Assembly (NCBI GenBank): GCA_018842655.1
Contig: JAGTWN010000004.1
Span: forward strand, 2,852,001 to 2,916,000
Reading direction: 5' to 3'
Source: Candidatus Pantoea haifensis
Lineage (GTDB): Bacteria; Pseudomonadota; Gammaproteobacteria; Enterobacterales; Enterobacteriaceae
Length of the DNA: 64,000 nt
The notes beneath the pieces are model-generated. The model was not told the DNA's origin. It saw only the letters and a list, made by a program, of their open reading frames with translations, and did no database searches. This document shows, piece by piece, positions 1 through 9,871 of this stretch; the stretch's first letter is position 1, and each line of letters opens with the position of its first letter. Both the position numbers and the translations under genes were made by a program.

Positions 1-24
1 ATACAATCAATAGCACGCGATGAT

Positions 25-215
25 TATACGAGTTGCGACGTCACGCCGGCAGGTCTTCGGGCTGGGAATCATAAATGGTGAAGACTTCCCATCCCGCAGG
101 ACAGTGTCTGCAATTGCAATCACCACGACATTCTTTACCGCTGCGCGTCAGCTCCAGATTCGCACTGGATTCCCTGTTAACTCAGGCTGAGACCGGCGCA
201 CGCAGTCTACGGATG
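25..215 (-). ncRNA. Cobalamin (adenosylcobalamin) riboswitch in the leader of off-window btuB
   Basis: On the minus strand the conserved core GGGAATCCAGTGCGAATC is followed by a long structured stretch. It ends in a B12 box, AGCCCGAAGACCTGCC, at 48-63. The order and spacing match the E. coli btuB leader as I remember it. The element is divergent from trmA, exactly as btuB is in enteric genomes, so the regulated gene should be the vitamin B12 outer-membrane receptor btuB just left of the window. Binding of adenosylcobalamin would lower btuB expression. The outer boundaries (P1 helix) are approximate. The remaining bases up to 323 should hold the divergent btuB and trmA promoters, and I see no gene there. 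Confidence 0.93.
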
Positions 216-323
216 GTGCCTGTAGATGTCCAGACTGCTACACATCTTATCTGCACAGCACTGGACATCAGCAAGTGAATGCCTACAATCGCCCGGCAAG
301 CATGCTATTAACCAGGATTGATC

Positions 324-1427
324 ATGACACCCGAACATCTCCCTATTGAACAATATGACGCGCAGCTGGCCGAAAAAGTCAGTCGTTTAACCACGATGAT
401 GACACCTTTTGCTGCGCCGGAAGTGGAGGTGTTTCGCTCACCGGTCAGCCACTATCGTATGCGCGCAGAGTTTCGTCTGTGGCACGATGGCGATGATATT
501 TATCACATCATTTTCGATCAGCAGACGCGGGAACGCATCCGCGTCGATCAGTTCCCGGCAGCCAGCGAATTGATTAATCAACTGATGCCAAAAATGATCG
601 CAGCGATCCGTGATAACAACACGCTGCGCCATAAGCTGTTTCAGATCGATTATTTATCCACCATGAGCCAGCAGATTGTGATTTCACTGCTGTATCACCG
701 CAAGCTGGACGAGGTCTGGCAACAAGCCGCCAGCAAATTGCGCGATGCGTTACGGGCACAAGGTTTTGACGTACAACTCATTGGTCGCGCGACTAAAACG
801 AAAATTTGCCTGGATCGCGACTATGTCGATGAACGCTTACCGGTTGCGGGCCGCGAAATGATCTATCGTCAGGTCGAAAACAGTTTTACCCAGCCTAATG
901 CCGCAATGAATATTCAGATGCTGGAGTGGGCGCTGAAGGCGACGGAAGGTTCACGCGGCGATTTGCTGGAACTTTATTGCGGTAACGGTAACTTTTCACT
1001 GGCACTGGCACGCAATTTCCGCCGGGTATTGGCCACTGAAATTGCTAAACCGTCGGTGGCTTCGGCACAGTTCAATATTGAAGCCAACCAGATCGATAAC
1101 GTACAAATCATTCGCATGGCAGCCGAAGAGTTTACGCAGGCAATGAATGGCGCGCGCAGCTTTAACCGTTTGCAGGGCATTGATCTGCAAAGCTACGAGT
1201 GTGAAACCATTTTTGTCGATCCACCGCGCAGCGGGCTGGATGATGAAACGGTAAAAATGGTGCAGGCTTATCCGCGCATCCTTTATATCTCCTGCAATCC
1301 ACAAACGCTGTGCGACAATCTGCAAACACTGGCGCAAACTCATGACATCACGCGCCTGGCGCTGTTCGATCAGTTTCCCTATACCCATCATATGGAATGC
1401 AGCGTGTTGCTTACGCGCAAAGCCTAA
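324..1427 (+). CDS. trmA: tRNA (uracil-5-)-methyltransferase TrmA
   Basis: Makes 5-methyluridine at position 54 of the tRNA T-loop (and acts on tmRNA), using S-adenosylmethionine. The 367-residue product is close in length to the E. coli enzyme (366). It has the SAM-binding motif [11 protein letters not shown] near residue 215, the catalytic Cys motif YISCNP near 325, and the terminal HHMECS segment that carries the catalytic Glu. The start at 324 is chosen because AGGA at 314-317 lies six bases upstream; a TTG at 318 is in frame but too close to it. It is divergent from the btuB leader and convergent with yijD across a shared hairpin terminator. Confidence 0.97.
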   Translation: MTPEHLPIEQYDAQLAEKVSRLTTMMTPFAAPEVEVFRSPVSHYRMRAEFRLWHDGDDIYHIIFDQQTRERIRVDQFPAASELINQLMPKMIAAIRDNNTLRHKLFQIDYLSTMSQQIVISLLYHRKLDEVWQQAASKLRDALRAQGFDVQLIGRATKTKICLDRDYVDERLPVAGREMIYRQVENSFTQPNAAMNIQMLEWALKATEGSRGDLLELYCGNGNFSLALARNFRRVLATEIAKPSVASAQFNIEANQIDNVQIIRMAAEEFTQAMNGARSFNRLQGIDLQSYECETIFVDPPRSGLDDETVKMVQAYPRILYISCNPQTLCDNLQTLAQTHDITRLALFDQFPYTHHMECSVLLTRKA

Positions 1428-1457
1428 AAAAACGGGAACCCAGAGGTTCCCGTTTCT
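1428..1457 (-). terminator. Shared intrinsic terminator between trmA and yijD
   Basis: A perfect 10-bp stem, AACGGGAACC / GGTTCCCGTT, has a four-base loop. On the minus strand it is followed by a run of T, so it fits the fabR-yijD transcript best. It may also stop trmA transcripts, although the T run on the plus strand is short. Confidence 0.85.
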
Positions 1458-1460
1458 ACT

Positions 1461-1814
1461 TTATCGATTCCGTCTGCGTCTGATGCGGCTCGCGATCCAG
1501 AACACCAGCGCCACCATCAAAATGGTGGGAACAAAATTGGATCCCATATCGGGATACTCGGCGCGCACCAGCGCGCTGTACACCAGAATGCCCAACAGGA
1601 AAAACGCAGCGGCCAGCCCCGGCATACCCTCTGGCATATTACAGTTCAGATAGCGTTGATGCAGACACCATGCCGCTAAACCTAGCGCAATCAATGGAAA
1701 GATCGAAAAAGGGACAAAAGCACTAAACAGCACGGAAAATGAACCGTTAATCGCTAAACCGGTAATAAAAGCCAGTATTAGCGTGCCTTTATCGCGAGGA
1801 ACCTGTTGGGTCAT
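1461..1814 (-). CDS. yijD: YijD family inner-membrane protein
   Basis: Small integral membrane protein of the DUF1422/YijD family. About 117 residues, with four hydrophobic segments and a basic tail (RIRRRR) that should face the cytoplasm. Its biochemical role is not established. It follows fabR as in E. coli and is probably cotranscribed with it. Two starts are possible: an ATG at 1832 that overlaps the fabR stop (TAATG), and an ATG at 1814 with AAGGA seven bases upstream. I prefer 1814 because of that ribosome-binding site and because the protein then matches the family N-terminus (MTQQ...RDKG). Confidence 0.9.
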   Translation of the reverse strand: MTQQVPRDKGTLILAFITGLAINGSFSVLFSAFVPFSIFPLIALGLAAWCLHQRYLNCNMPEGMPGLAAAFFLLGILVYSALVRAEYPDMGSNFVPTILMVALVFWIASRIRRRRNR

Positions 1815-1831
1815 AGCATTATCCTTATTCA

Positions 1832-2476
1832 TTACTCTTCGGGTTTATCCAGGGTTACCGCCAGCCGCTCTTGTTCACGGCGATACCAGTAATAGGCGCC
1901 TTTGGCAATCATGCGTAACTGCAATACCAAACGATCTTCCAGCTTGCGCCGTTGCTCAATATCGACATCCAACGCTTCCGCACCCGCGCTAAATACGATG
2001 GTCACCATCGCTTCCGCTTGCGCTTCGGTAAAGCTACGCGGCATGCGATTTTCGACCTCAAGATAATCGGCCAGTTCAGCAATAAAGTGCTGAATTTCAC
2101 GCGCAACGGCGGCGCGAAAAGCAGCAGACGTGCCAGAGCGTTCACGTAGTAAAAGGCGGAATGCGTTGGGATTGTTGCCGATAAACTCCATGAACGTCGC
2201 CACAGACGTTTTGATGATGCTGCCGCCTTTAGCGATGCGCTGTCGCGCCTGGCGCATTAACTGGCGTAGCATTAATCCGCTTTCATCCACCATCGTCAAC
2301 CCGAGCTCATCAACATCTTTAAAATGCCGATAAAAGGAAGTCGGTGCGATCCCGGCTTCACGCGCGACTTCACGTAAGCTTAAACTGGCAAAACTGCGTT
2401 CGGCGCTGAGCTGACTGAAAGCTGCTTCAATCAGTGTACGTCGTGTACGTTCTTTCTGTTGCGCTCTGACGCCCAT
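1832..2476 (-). CDS. fabR: TetR-family repressor of unsaturated fatty acid synthesis, FabR
   Basis: In E. coli FabR represses fabB and fabA in response to the ratio of unsaturated to saturated acyl-ACP/CoA, so it tunes membrane fluidity. The 214-residue product begins MGVRAQQKE and has a TetR-type helix-turn-helix in the first 60 residues ([20 protein letters not shown]). The rest is the all-helical ligand domain. Length and sequence agree closely with the E. coli protein. It is divergent from sthA and heads the fabR-yijD transcript. A FabR-like half-site (AGCGTACA) lies upstream, which suggests possible autoregulation. Confidence 0.96.
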   Translation of the reverse strand: MGVRAQQKERTRRTLIEAAFSQLSAERSFASLSLREVAREAGIAPTSFYRHFKDVDELGLTMVDESGLMLRQLMRQARQRIAKGGSIIKTSVATFMEFIGNNPNAFRLLLRERSGTSAAFRAAVAREIQHFIAELADYLEVENRMPRSFTEAQAEAMVTIVFSAGAEALDVDIEQRRKLEDRLVLQLRMIAKGAYYWYRREQERLAVTLDKPEE

Positions 2477-2523
2477 TCTCTCTGCCTTTTGCGGTGTTGA
2501 AGGGGCACTATAACAAAATATTC

Positions 2524-2541
2524 AGCGTACATATGCGCAAA
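2524..2541. promoter_or_regulatory. Possible FabR operator half-site in the fabR-sthA intergenic region
   Basis: AGCGTACA at 2524-2531 matches the left half of the FabR operator known from fabA and fabB of E. coli (from memory). The right half here (TATGCGCA) is poorly symmetric. The placement just upstream of fabR suggests autoregulation, but this is a motif-only inference. Confidence 0.35.
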
Positions 2542-2668
2542 CTTTGTGATCGCCTGTGAACCTCACTCTTTGTCAAACCGCGTGGAAAATCGCTGATAGA
2601 ATTCAGATGTGCGCGGCGAGATGTTAGAATCCCGTTGTAAAAATGTATAAATAATAGGACGTATCGGT

Positions 2669-4069
2669 ATGCAAAAGTCTTACGATTACGATGCCATTGT
2701 GATTGGCTCAGGACCTGGCGGCGAAGGTGCGGCGATGGGGCTGGTGAAGCAGGGAGCGCGCATCGCGGTGATTGAACGCTACCACAACATTGGCGGCGGT
2801 TGTACGCACTGGGGCACCATCCCTTCTAAAGCCCTTCGTCATGCAGTGAGTCGTATCATTGAGTTCAATCAAAACCCGCTTTACAGTGACCACACCCGAC
2901 TTCTTCGCTCCTCCTTTGCCGATATTCTCAACCACACCGAAAACGTTATCAGCCAGCAAACGGCTATGCGCCAGGGCTTTTACGAACGCAACCGCTGTGA
3001 GCTTTATCAGGGCGATGCGCGTTTTGTCGATGCCAATACGGTTGAAATTGAACAACCGGATGGCTCGCGTGAGCGCCTGACAGCAGAAAAATTTGTTATC
3101 GCCTGTGGTTCTCGTCCTTATCACCCAGCAGACGTCGACTTTACCCATCCTCGTATTTACGATTCCGATTCGATTCTCAATCTGCACCACGAGCCGGGTC
3201 ACGTCATTATTTATGGCGCAGGGGTCATTGGCTGTGAATATGCGTCAATTTTCCGTGGTCTGAACGTCAAGGTCGATCTGATTAACACCCGCGATCGCCT
3301 GCTGGCTTTTCTTGATCAGGAGATGTCCGACTCGCTTTCATATCACTTCTGGAACAGCGGCGTAGTGATCCGTCACAACGAAGAGTTTGAGAAGATTGAA
3401 GGTGTTAGCGACGGCGTGATTATGCACCTGAAGTCGGGCAAGAAGGTCAAAGCGGATTGCCTGCTCTATGCGAACGGTCGTACTGGTAACACCGATTCGC
3501 TGTCGCTGGAAAATGTTGGGCTGGAAGCAGATGGCCGCGGCTTGTTGAAAGTAAACAGCATGTATCAGACTGCCCAGCCGCATATCTACGCAGTGGGCGA
3601 TGTTATCGGTTATCCAAGCCTGGCATCAGCGGCTTACGATCAGGGCCGTATTGCGGCGCAAGCGTTGATTAAAGGCGAGGCCTCAGCGCACTTAATTGAA
3701 GACATCCCCACCGGGATTTACACCATTCCAGAAATCAGTTCAGTGGGTAAAACTGAGCAGCAGCTAACCGCAATGAAAGTGCCTTACGAAGTGGGACGCG
3801 CCCAGTTCAAACATCTGGCGCGTGCGCAGATTGTCGGGATGAACGTGGGCAGCCTGAAGATTTTATTCCACCGTGAAACCAAAGAGATTTTAGGCATCCA
3901 CTGCTTTGGCGAGCGTGCCGCTGAGATCATTCATATCGGTCAGGCCATCATGGAACAGAAAAACGGCGGCAACACGATTGAATATTTCGTGAATACCACC
4001 TTTAACTACCCCACGATGGCAGAGGCCTATCGCGTAGCCGCGTTAAATGGCTTAAACCGCCTGTTTTAA
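2669..4069 (+). CDS. sthA: Soluble pyridine nucleotide transhydrogenase SthA
   Basis: FAD flavoprotein that passes reducing equivalents between NADPH and NAD+, and in enterics mainly re-oxidises excess NADPH. The 466-residue protein has the N-terminal FAD motif [12 protein letters not shown] near residue 13 and a second Rossmann motif GAGVIGCEY near 182. At the position where related disulfide reductases carry a redox-active CxxxxC pair, only one Cys remains ([14 protein letters not shown]), which is diagnostic of SthA. AGGA precedes the start. The 3' end overlaps oxyR, on the opposite strand, by 18 bp. Confidence 0.97.
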   Translation: MQKSYDYDAIVIGSGPGGEGAAMGLVKQGARIAVIERYHNIGGGCTHWGTIPSKALRHAVSRIIEFNQNPLYSDHTRLLRSSFADILNHTENVISQQTAMRQGFYERNRCELYQGDARFVDANTVEIEQPDGSRERLTAEKFVIACGSRPYHPADVDFTHPRIYDSDSILNLHHEPGHVIIYGAGVIGCEYASIFRGLNVKVDLINTRDRLLAFLDQEMSDSLSYHFWNSGVVIRHNEEFEKIEGVSDGVIMHLKSGKKVKADCLLYANGRTGNTDSLSLENVGLEADGRGLLKVNSMYQTAQPHIYAVGDVIGYPSLASAAYDQGRIAAQALIKGEASAHLIEDIPTGIYTIPEISSVGKTEQQLTAMKVPYEVGRAQFKHLARAQIVGMNVGSLKILFHRETKEILGIHCFGERAAEIIHIGQAIMEQKNGGNTIEYFVNTTFNYPTMAEAYRVAALNGLNRLF

Positions 4070-4969
4070 CGTGCTGTCGAGATAGCCCTGCATATGCGTG
4101 CGAATTGCCTCTGCCAGTTGTTCATAACGGCTGCGCAGAGGTGAACCCGGACGATAGACTAATGCGATAGTGCGCTGCGGCACTGGCTTGTAGCACGGCA
4201 AATAGCAGACGCCATCGCGTACGCGCTCCGGTGGCACCGACAGCGCAGGTAACAAGGTAATGCCGCTGCCTGCCGCAACCATGTTACGCAGCGTTTCGAG
4301 GCTGGTTGCACGGAAATGCGTATCTTCATCCGCCCCCGCTTCAAAGCAGAAGCCCATCGCCTGATCGCGTAAACAGTGGCCATCTTCCAGCATCAGCAAT
4401 TTCTCACCAGCCAGATCGGACATCGGCACGCGATCGCGATCGCGCCACGGGTGGTCCTGATAAATCGCCAGCTTCATCGGCTCATCAAACAGAGGCACTT
4501 CTATAAACGCTTCACTCTCTTTCACTAACGCCAGAATCGCGCAGTCGAGCTTGCCGCTGTCGAGTTGCGCCAACAGCTGCTGGGTTTGTGCTTCATGCAG
4601 ATACATTTCCAGCTTGGGAAAGGTCTGATGCAACATCGGAATAATTTGCGGCAACAAATAGGGGCCGGTGGTTGGGATGAGACCAATATGCAGCGGGCCT
4701 GACATCGCTTCACCTTGTTGGCTCGCCATCTCTTTCAGCACTTTCACTTCACGCAATACGGTCCGCGCCTGATCCACCAGCAATAAACCGGCCTGGGTGA
4801 ACAAAACTTTGCGGCTGGTACGCTCCAGCAGCATGACGCCCAGTTCATCTTCTAATTTACGAATCTGCCCGCTCAGCGTTGGCTGACTAACGTGACACGC
4901 ATCCGCAGCACGGCGGAAATGACGGTGCTCAGCAAGCGAAACCAGATATTCAAGATCACGAATATTCAT
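4052..4969 (-). CDS. oxyR: Hydrogen-peroxide-sensing LysR-type regulator OxyR
   Basis: Activates the peroxide regulon when two cysteines form a disulfide. The 305-residue product starts [15 protein letters not shown], with a LysR-type winged helix in the first 60 residues. The redox pair is visible as GHC and GFC, collinear with Cys199 and Cys208 of E. coli. The start at 4969 is preceded by a strong GGAGG; the frame stays open upstream to 5065, but that would run through the operator. It is convergent with sthA and divergent from an OxyS-like RNA, with the OxyR operator between. Confidence 0.98.
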   Translation of the reverse strand: MNIRDLEYLVSLAEHRHFRRAADACHVSQPTLSGQIRKLEDELGVMLLERTSRKVLFTQAGLLLVDQARTVLREVKVLKEMASQQGEAMSGPLHIGLIPTTGPYLLPQIIPMLHQTFPKLEMYLHEAQTQQLLAQLDSGKLDCAILALVKESEAFIEVPLFDEPMKLAIYQDHPWRDRDRVPMSDLAGEKLLMLEDGHCLRDQAMGFCFEAGADEDTHFRATSLETLRNMVAAGSGITLLPALSVPPERVRDGVCYLPCYKPVPQRTIALVYRPGSPLRSRYEQLAEAIRTHMQGYLDSTLKQAV

Positions 4970-4987
4970 TGTTACCCTCCAAACCAC

Positions 4988-5035
4988 GATAGCCCGTGGC
5001 GATAGATAGAATAGCAATGAACGATTAGCCCTATC
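4988..5035. promoter_or_regulatory. OxyR operator between oxyR and the divergent sRNA
   Basis: The segment has GATAG, GCGATAGATAGAATAGC and GATTAGCCCTATC elements. As remembered, it is nearly identical to the E. coli oxyR-oxyS control region, including the stretch AATAGCAATGAACGATTA. OxyR bound here represses its own gene and activates the divergent oxyS when oxidised. The same two roles are expected here. Confidence 0.85.
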
Positions 5036-5060
5036 AAGCGGCGATAGGAATAATGCACAC

Positions 5061-5191
5061 ATCAAATAAAGACTGTCACTACAGCAAAAAATCTCAGTGT
5101 CAGCAGGAAAGCTGACCCTTTGATGATGTGCCTATAAAAAAGTAATTCTGAAGCTAGAGGTTGGCGGGCATTTCCTGTGCCCGCTTTTTTT
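5061..5191 (+). ncRNA. oxyS: Putative OxyS-like peroxide-induced small RNA
   Basis: A divergent transcription unit with no reading frame lies between oxyR and argH. Its -10 element AATAAT (5049-5054) is the same distance from the OxyR operator as GATAAT of E. coli oxyS. The unit ends in a strong terminator (GCGGGCA/TGCCCGC plus seven T) that can only serve plus-strand transcripts. In between, a perfect six-bp hairpin GTCAGC/GCTGAC sits at 5099-5116 and an outer stem ATCAAA/TTTGAT at 5061-5124. The primary sequence differs widely from E. coli OxyS, so identity rests on position, promoter and structure. The start is estimated to within a few bases. Confidence 0.65.
5163..5191 (+). terminator. 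Rho-independent terminator of the OxyS-like RNA
   Basis: The seven-bp stem GCGGGCA/TGCCCGC is followed by seven T on the plus strand. On the minus strand, where argH ends at 5201, no T run follows the hairpin. It therefore points to a plus-strand transcript. Confidence 0.85.
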
Positions 5192-5200
5192 ATCTGCAAT

Positions 5201-6572
5201 TTATACCAGACGCTGCTTCGCCTCTGTAATGGCGCGTGCAACTTGCTGCGGCGAAACGCCACCCTGCGCATTGCGCTTATCAAGGCAACTTTGCAGCGCA
5301 AGGATCGGATAAACATCTTCTTCTATCACTGCGCTAAATTGCTGTAACTGTGCCAGTGACAGTGACTCCAGCGCCACGCCCTGCTTAATCGCTTCCACCA
5401 CCGCTTCCCCCACAATATGATGTGCTTCCCGGAACGGTACGCCTTTCGCGACCAGATAATCCGCCAGTTCAGTGGAGTTGGCGTAACCCTGCTCTGCGGC
5501 TTCCTGACAGCGTGGACGTTTGACCTGAATACCATCCAGCACCAGCACTGACATATGCAGGCAGTCGAGCCAGGTATCCAGCGCGTCGAACAGACCTTCT
5601 TTGTCTTCCTGCATATCTTTGTTGTACGCCAGCGGTAAACCTTTCAGTGTCATCATCATGCCGGTCAGTGCGCCCTGTACACGGCCACACTTGCCACGGA
5701 TCAGCTCCAGCGCATCCGGGTTTTTCTTTTGCGGCATCAGTGATGACCCAGAAGTAACCTTGTCCGACAGCTCAATAAAACCCGCTTCACCGGTGTTGAA
5801 AAAATCATGTCTTCAGCAAAGCGCGATAGATGCACCATGCCAATGGCGGCATCAGACAATAATTCCAGAACGTGATCGCGATCGGAAACCGTGTCCAGGC
5901 TGTTGCGCGTTGCAGAAGCAAAACCCAACCAGCCGGCTAACTGCTGGCGATCAATTTCATACGCCGTCCCCGCCAGTGCGCCAGAGCCTAGTGGGCTTAC
6001 GTCAAGACGTTTCAGCGTATCCTGCAAACGGCTCTCGTCACGCGCCAGCATTTCTACATAGGCCAGACACCAGTGAGCAAACGTCACCGGCTGCGCACGT
6101 TGCAGATGGGTATAACCTGGCATTACTGCATCCTGATTGGCTTCTGCAGTGGCCACCAGCGCCTGTTGTAATTCACGGGTCGCGTCAGATAACGCTTCCA
6201 CCTGCATTTTGCACCAGAGTTTCAGGTCAGTCGCGACCTGATCGTTACGGCTGCGGCCGGTGTGTAATTTTTCCCCAGTGCACCGACTTTTTCAATCAGC
6301 TTTCCTTCAACCCAGCTGTGAATATCTTCGGCATCGCTCTGCAAAATCTGTTCGGGATTCGCGCGAACCTCTGCTAACAGCGTGTTCAGCGCGGCTTCCA
6401 GCTGCTGCTGCTCATCGCTGCTCAGTACGTTTACCGTCACTAACGCTTTGGACCAGGCGATTGAACCAATGATGTCCTGCTCCGCCAGGCGATAGTCGAA
6501 GCGCAGCGAGTCGTTAAACTGTTTGAAACGTTGATCTGCTGCCTGGGTAAACCGTCCACCCCAAAGTGCCAT
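5201..6572 (-). CDS. argH: Argininosuccinate lyase ArgH (two frame breaks at homopolymers)
   Basis: Last step of arginine synthesis: splits argininosuccinate into arginine and fumarate. Repairing two frame breaks gives 457 residues, the E. coli length. The breaks are at an A5 run on the coding strand (6268-6272, after GALGK, before LHTGRSRND) and a T6 run (5799-5804, after EDMIF, before NTGEAG); each is restored by one extra base. The fumarase/aspartase-family signature [12 protein letters not shown] is intact. Both breaks sit in otherwise perfectly conserved sequence, so I take them as sequencing undercalls. It is the last gene of argCBGH, after a spacer with two stem-loops. Confidence 0.93.
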
Positions 6573-6601
6573 GTGAAATCTCCTTCAAATCGTTAAACGA
6601 A

Positions 6602-6657
6602 GGGCGGCATAAATGCCGCCCCTGAGGTTATGCTGTGAGGCGAGGCGCACCTCGCCT
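6602..6657 (-). repeat. Two adjacent perfect stem-loops in the argG-argH spacer
   Basis: The first hairpin is GGGCGGCAT/ATGCCGCCC (6602-6621). The second is AGGCGAGG/CCTCGCCT (6638-6657). Neither is followed by a T run, so they are not terminators. In an operon spacer they could act as REP-like structures that protect upstream argG mRNA from 3' exonucleases or set relative expression. That role is inference. Confidence 0.6.
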
Positions 6658-6662
6658 GAGAA

Positions 6663-7880
6663 TTATTTTTTCTGCTCGTTCAGGGCGCGAATGCGTGAAG
6701 AGAGCGAGAACAGACGGATGAAACCGCCTGCATGACGGTGATCGTAAACTTCGTCTTCGCCAAAGGTCGCAAACTCTTCTGAGTACAGGCTGTTTGCCGA
6801 ACGTTTCTGCGTGGCGGTGGCCTGCCCTTTATAAAGTTGCAGCACCACTTCGCCATTCACCTCTTCGGCCATTGATTCAGCCGCCGCCTGGATAGATTTA
6901 CGCAGTGGCGCAAACCAGCGGCCATCGTAGACCACATAGGACATTTCCTGACCTAACTGCTCACGCCATTTAAAACTGTCGCGATCCAGTACCAGCTGCT
7001 CAACCGCGCGCAGGGCATTCACCATAATGGTGCCGCCTGGGGTTTCGTAGCAGCCGCGAGATTTAATACCAACCAGGCGGTTTTCCACGATATCGATACG
7101 GCCTACACCATGTTTTGCACCGATCACGTTGAGTTTTTCCAGGCACTGGAACGGGCTCAGCTTTTCACCGTTTACCGCCACAACGCGGCCTTTCTCTACG
7201 GTCACGGTCACGTTTTCTGGCTGATCGGGCGCTTCCAGGGGATCAACGGTCCAGACCCAGCAATCTTTGTTTGGCGCGTTTGACGGGCTTTCCAGCACGC
7301 CACCTTCGGTAGAAATATGCCACGCATTCTCGTCACGGCTGTAGATTTTTTCCAGCGATGCGGTGGTTGGGATGTTACGCTCTTTCAGGTAGTCCAGCAG
7401 TGCTTCACGTGAACGCAGGTCCCATTCACGCCACGGCGCCACCACTTTCAGTTGAGGAGCCAGCGCGGTGTAGGTGGTTTCGAAACGTACCTGATCGTTA
7501 CCTTTACCGGTTGCACCGTGGCACAGCGCATCAGCACCAACTTTCAGCGCCAGCTCAACCTGTGCTTTAGCAATAATGGGACGCGCCATTGAGGTGCCCA
7601 GCAGGTAAGTGCCTTCATACAGCGCACCAGTTTGCAGCACCGGATAAACATAATCACTGATGAACTCTTCCCGCAGATCAACGACGTGGCATTCTGATGC
7701 GCCGGACTGCAACGCTTTCTTTTCAACGCCTTCAAGATCGCTACGCTCCTGACCAATATCTGCCACGAACGCGACAACTTCACAGCCGCCGTAATTTTCT
7801 TTCAGCCATGGAATAATGGCCGAAGTATCAAGGCCACCGGAGTAAGCCAGAACGATTTTTTTGATACCTTGCGTTTGCAT
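6663..7880 (-). CDS. argG: Argininosuccinate synthase ArgG
   Basis: Joins citrulline and aspartate with ATP to make argininosuccinate. The 405-residue product has the PP-loop AYSGGLDTS near residue 12 and the conserved [15 protein letters not shown] stretch near 120. It is the common ~400-residue form and lies inside the arginine cluster. E. coli instead has a longer (447-residue) ArgG encoded far away. Spacing to argB is 24 bases, so it should be read from the argC promoter and controlled by ArgR. Confidence 0.97.
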   Translation of the reverse strand: MQTQGIKKIVLAYSGGLDTSAIIPWLKENYGGCEVVAFVADIGQERSDLEGVEKKALQSGASECHVVDLREEFISDYVYPVLQTGALYEGTYLLGTSMARPIIAKAQVELALKVGADALCHGATGKGNDQVRFETTYTALAPQLKVVAPWREWDLRSREALLDYLKERNIPTTASLEKIYSRDENAWHISTEGGVLESPSNAPNKDCWVWTVDPLEAPDQPENVTVTVEKGRVVAVNGEKLSPFQCLEKLNVIGAKHGVGRIDIVENRLVGIKSRGCYETPGGTIMVNALRAVEQLVLDRDSFKWREQLGQEMSYVVYDGRWFAPLRKSIQAAAESMAEEVNGEVVLQLYKGQATATQKRSANSLYSEEFATFGEDEVYDHRHAGGFIRLFSLSSRIRALNEQKK

Positions 7881-7904
7881 TTCGTAATCCTTGAATCAGA
7901 GTCG

Positions 7905-8681
7905 TTAAGCGAGAATCCGGGTGCCAATCGACACGCCGTTAAAAAGAGTGGGCAGTTGCTCAGCATGACGCCAGCTGGCGATATCCACCGGGCGGCCCAG
8001 CGTGCGGGCAGCATCAAGTGCTGCATGCACTTTAACAATCATGCCATCAGTAATGATGCCCTGAGCGATTAACTGCTCGGCCTTGTCTGCAGTCATCTCT
8101 TCAATACGCTGACCTTTGCCGTCCAGAATGCCGCTGACATCAGACAGCAAGACGAGATCGGCACCGAGGGTGGAAGCCAGCGCGGTTGCTGCCTGATCCG
8201 CGTTGACATTCATCAGGTCGCCGCCATCAGTAATACCGATTGAGCTAACCACCGGCATATAACCAGCATCCAGCAGTGTATTCAGTAAGGCAGGGTTACC
8301 CGGCATGGCGTTACCCACATGGCCGAGTTCTTCATCGAACTGAGTAACATTCACCAAACCTGCATCGCCGAGGCACAAGCCTACTGCGTTGATACCATAT
8401 TTTTTCGCCCACGCCAGCAGCGTTTTATTTGCCGTACCCGCCAGTGCGCCGGTAATGATGTCGATTTGATCGGCAGGCGTGACGCGTAAGCCGTTTTTCT
8501 TTTTCACCGGCAGCGCCAGCTTTTTCATCAGGTCGTCCACCAGGCAGCCACCGCCGTGAACAATGAGCAGCGGGCGCTGATGTGTATTGCGATAAGTCAG
8601 CAGCGCGTCAAACAAACGGGCCAGCGCCTCTTCGCTGTCTAACAGCACACCGCCAAGTTTGATAATTAAAGGATTGGTCAT
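7905..8681 (-). CDS. argB: Acetylglutamate kinase ArgB
   Basis: Phosphorylates N-acetylglutamate in the second committed step of arginine synthesis. 258 residues, the same as E. coli. Visible amino-acid-kinase features are KLGGVLLD at residue 8, the glycine-rich [10 protein letters not shown] near 42 and the NVNADQAA motif near 160. It lacks the N-terminal helix of hexameric arginine-inhibited kinases, so it is probably the dimeric, arginine-insensitive kind. It lies 18 bases after argC in one operon. Confidence 0.97.
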   Translation of the reverse strand: MTNPLIIKLGGVLLDSEEALARLFDALLTYRNTHQRPLLIVHGGGCLVDDLMKKLALPVKKKNGLRVTPADQIDIITGALAGTANKTLLAWAKKYGINAVGLCLGDAGLVNVTQFDEELGHVGNAMPGNPALLNTLLDAGYMPVVSSIGITDGGDLMNVNADQAATALASTLGADLVLLSDVSGILDGKGQRIEEMTADKAEQLIAQGIITDGMIVKVHAALDAARTLGRPVDIASWRHAEQLPTLFNGVSIGTRILA

Positions 8682-8699
8682 GGCTAATTTACTCGTCCG

Positions 8700-9704
8700 T
8701 TAAATCAGTGACTGCGTTTCAGGGAAGCCGAAACGAATGTTTAAACACTGTACCGCCTGTGAGGCTGCGCCTTTAAGCAGATTATCTTCGGCGGCGACAA
8801 CAATCAGATGCTCGCCCTGCACGGCAAAGCCGATATCACAATAGGGCAACCCTACAACCGCCTTCAGGGCAGGCACGCCTTGCTCGTAGACGCGCACCAG
8901 CGGCTTGTCGTGATAAGCATTGTGGAAGGCATCGGCAACATCGTCACGACCAATGCCTGCTTTCAGCCGGCAGGTAATCGTGGCCAAAATACCGCGCGGG
9001 AAACTGCCAAGATGCGGCGTAAAAATCACCGGCGTACCAAGATGCGCAACGATTTCCGGATGGTGACGATGAGAAAACAGTCCGTAAGGTTGCAGGCTAA
9101 CTTCGCAGAAGCTGGTGCCAACATTAGCTTTACGCCCGGCACCGCTCACCCCACTGGTGGCGTTGATCACTGGCCACTGCGTTTCATTCAGCAAGCCAGC
9201 TTCCACCAGCGGTTTTAATGCCAGCTGAGCAGCCGTTGGGTAACAGCCCGGCACGGCAACCAGCTGCGCTTCTTTAATCTTCTCATGTTGCCACTCAGCC
9301 AAACCGTAAACGGCTTTATCCAGCCAGTCGCCGTGCTGATGTGTGAAACCGTAATATTGGTTATAGAACTCGCCGTCGTTGACGCGGAACGCGCCCGACA
9401 AATCAAACACCACACAGCCCGCTTTAAGAAATTCAGGAGCCAAATCGTGGCTGACTTCATGGGCCGTCGCCAGAAACACGACGTCGACTTTATCTGCCCA
9501 CTCTGAAGCACTGCTCAACGGCTGTAGCGGCAGATCGACCACGCCTTTGAGCTGCGGATGCAGATCAGAGAGGCGTTTACCGGCGTCTGGGCTTTGCGCT
9601 GAAACCGCCAAAGCGGTTATGTTCATATGTGGATGGCGATTCAGGAAGGTGGCAAGCTCTACGCCAGCGTAACCACTGGCACCAACGATCAGCGTATTCA
9701 ACAT
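8700..9704 (-). CDS. argC: N-acetyl-gamma-glutamyl-phosphate reductase ArgC
   Basis: NADPH-dependent reduction of N-acetylglutamyl phosphate to the semialdehyde. The start at 9704 gives 334 residues, as in E. coli, beginning [16 protein letters not shown] with the Rossmann glycine motif. The frame stays open far upstream, but that part covers the control region and is not conserved. The active-site motif VPGCYPTA carries the catalytic Cys near residue 154. It is the first gene of argCBGH, divergent from argE across ARG boxes. Confidence 0.97.
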   Translation of the reverse strand: MLNTLIVGASGYAGVELATFLNRHPHMNITALAVSAQSPDAGKRLSDLHPQLKGVVDLPLQPLSSASEWADKVDVVFLATAHEVSHDLAPEFLKAGCVVFDLSGAFRVNDGEFYNQYYGFTHQHGDWLDKAVYGLAEWQHEKIKEAQLVAVPGCYPTAAQLALKPLVEAGLLNETQWPVINATSGVSGAGRKANVGTSFCEVSLQPYGLFSHRHHPEIVAHLGTPVIFTPHLGSFPRGILATITCRLKAGIGRDDVADAFHNAYHDKPLVRVYEQGVPALKAVVGLPYCDIGFAVQGEHLIVVAAEDNLLKGAASQAVQCLNIRFGFPETQSLI

Positions 9705-9810
9705 CAGGCTGTATACCTTATTACAGTCACACGTTCCGGGTCGCGGCCTTGCCCCGTTGCCCACGATGCCGTTTGCCGAGATTTTAAGTTCACAAGCAAG
9801 CGACGTTATT

Positions 9811-9848
9811 GTATTTTTATTCACTATTAATGCATGAATATTGATACA
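9811..9848. promoter_or_regulatory. Pair of ARG boxes (ArgR operators) between argC and argE
   Basis: Two imperfect palindromes, GTATTTTTATTCACTA (9811-9826) and TGCATGAATATTGATACA (9831-9848), fit the ARG-box pattern TGAAT-N4-ATTCA. Their arrangement is essentially that of the E. coli argE/argCBH operator read from the other side. Arginine-bound ArgR hexamers would shut both divergent promoters. Confidence 0.85.
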
Positions 9849-9871
9849 TCCTAACTCAAGGACCGTCAACA

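Noticed and set aside
5601-6377. Long plus-strand frame (258 codons) over argH
   Set aside because: Antisense shadow of argH; the product has no domain and the minus-strand gene is conserved.
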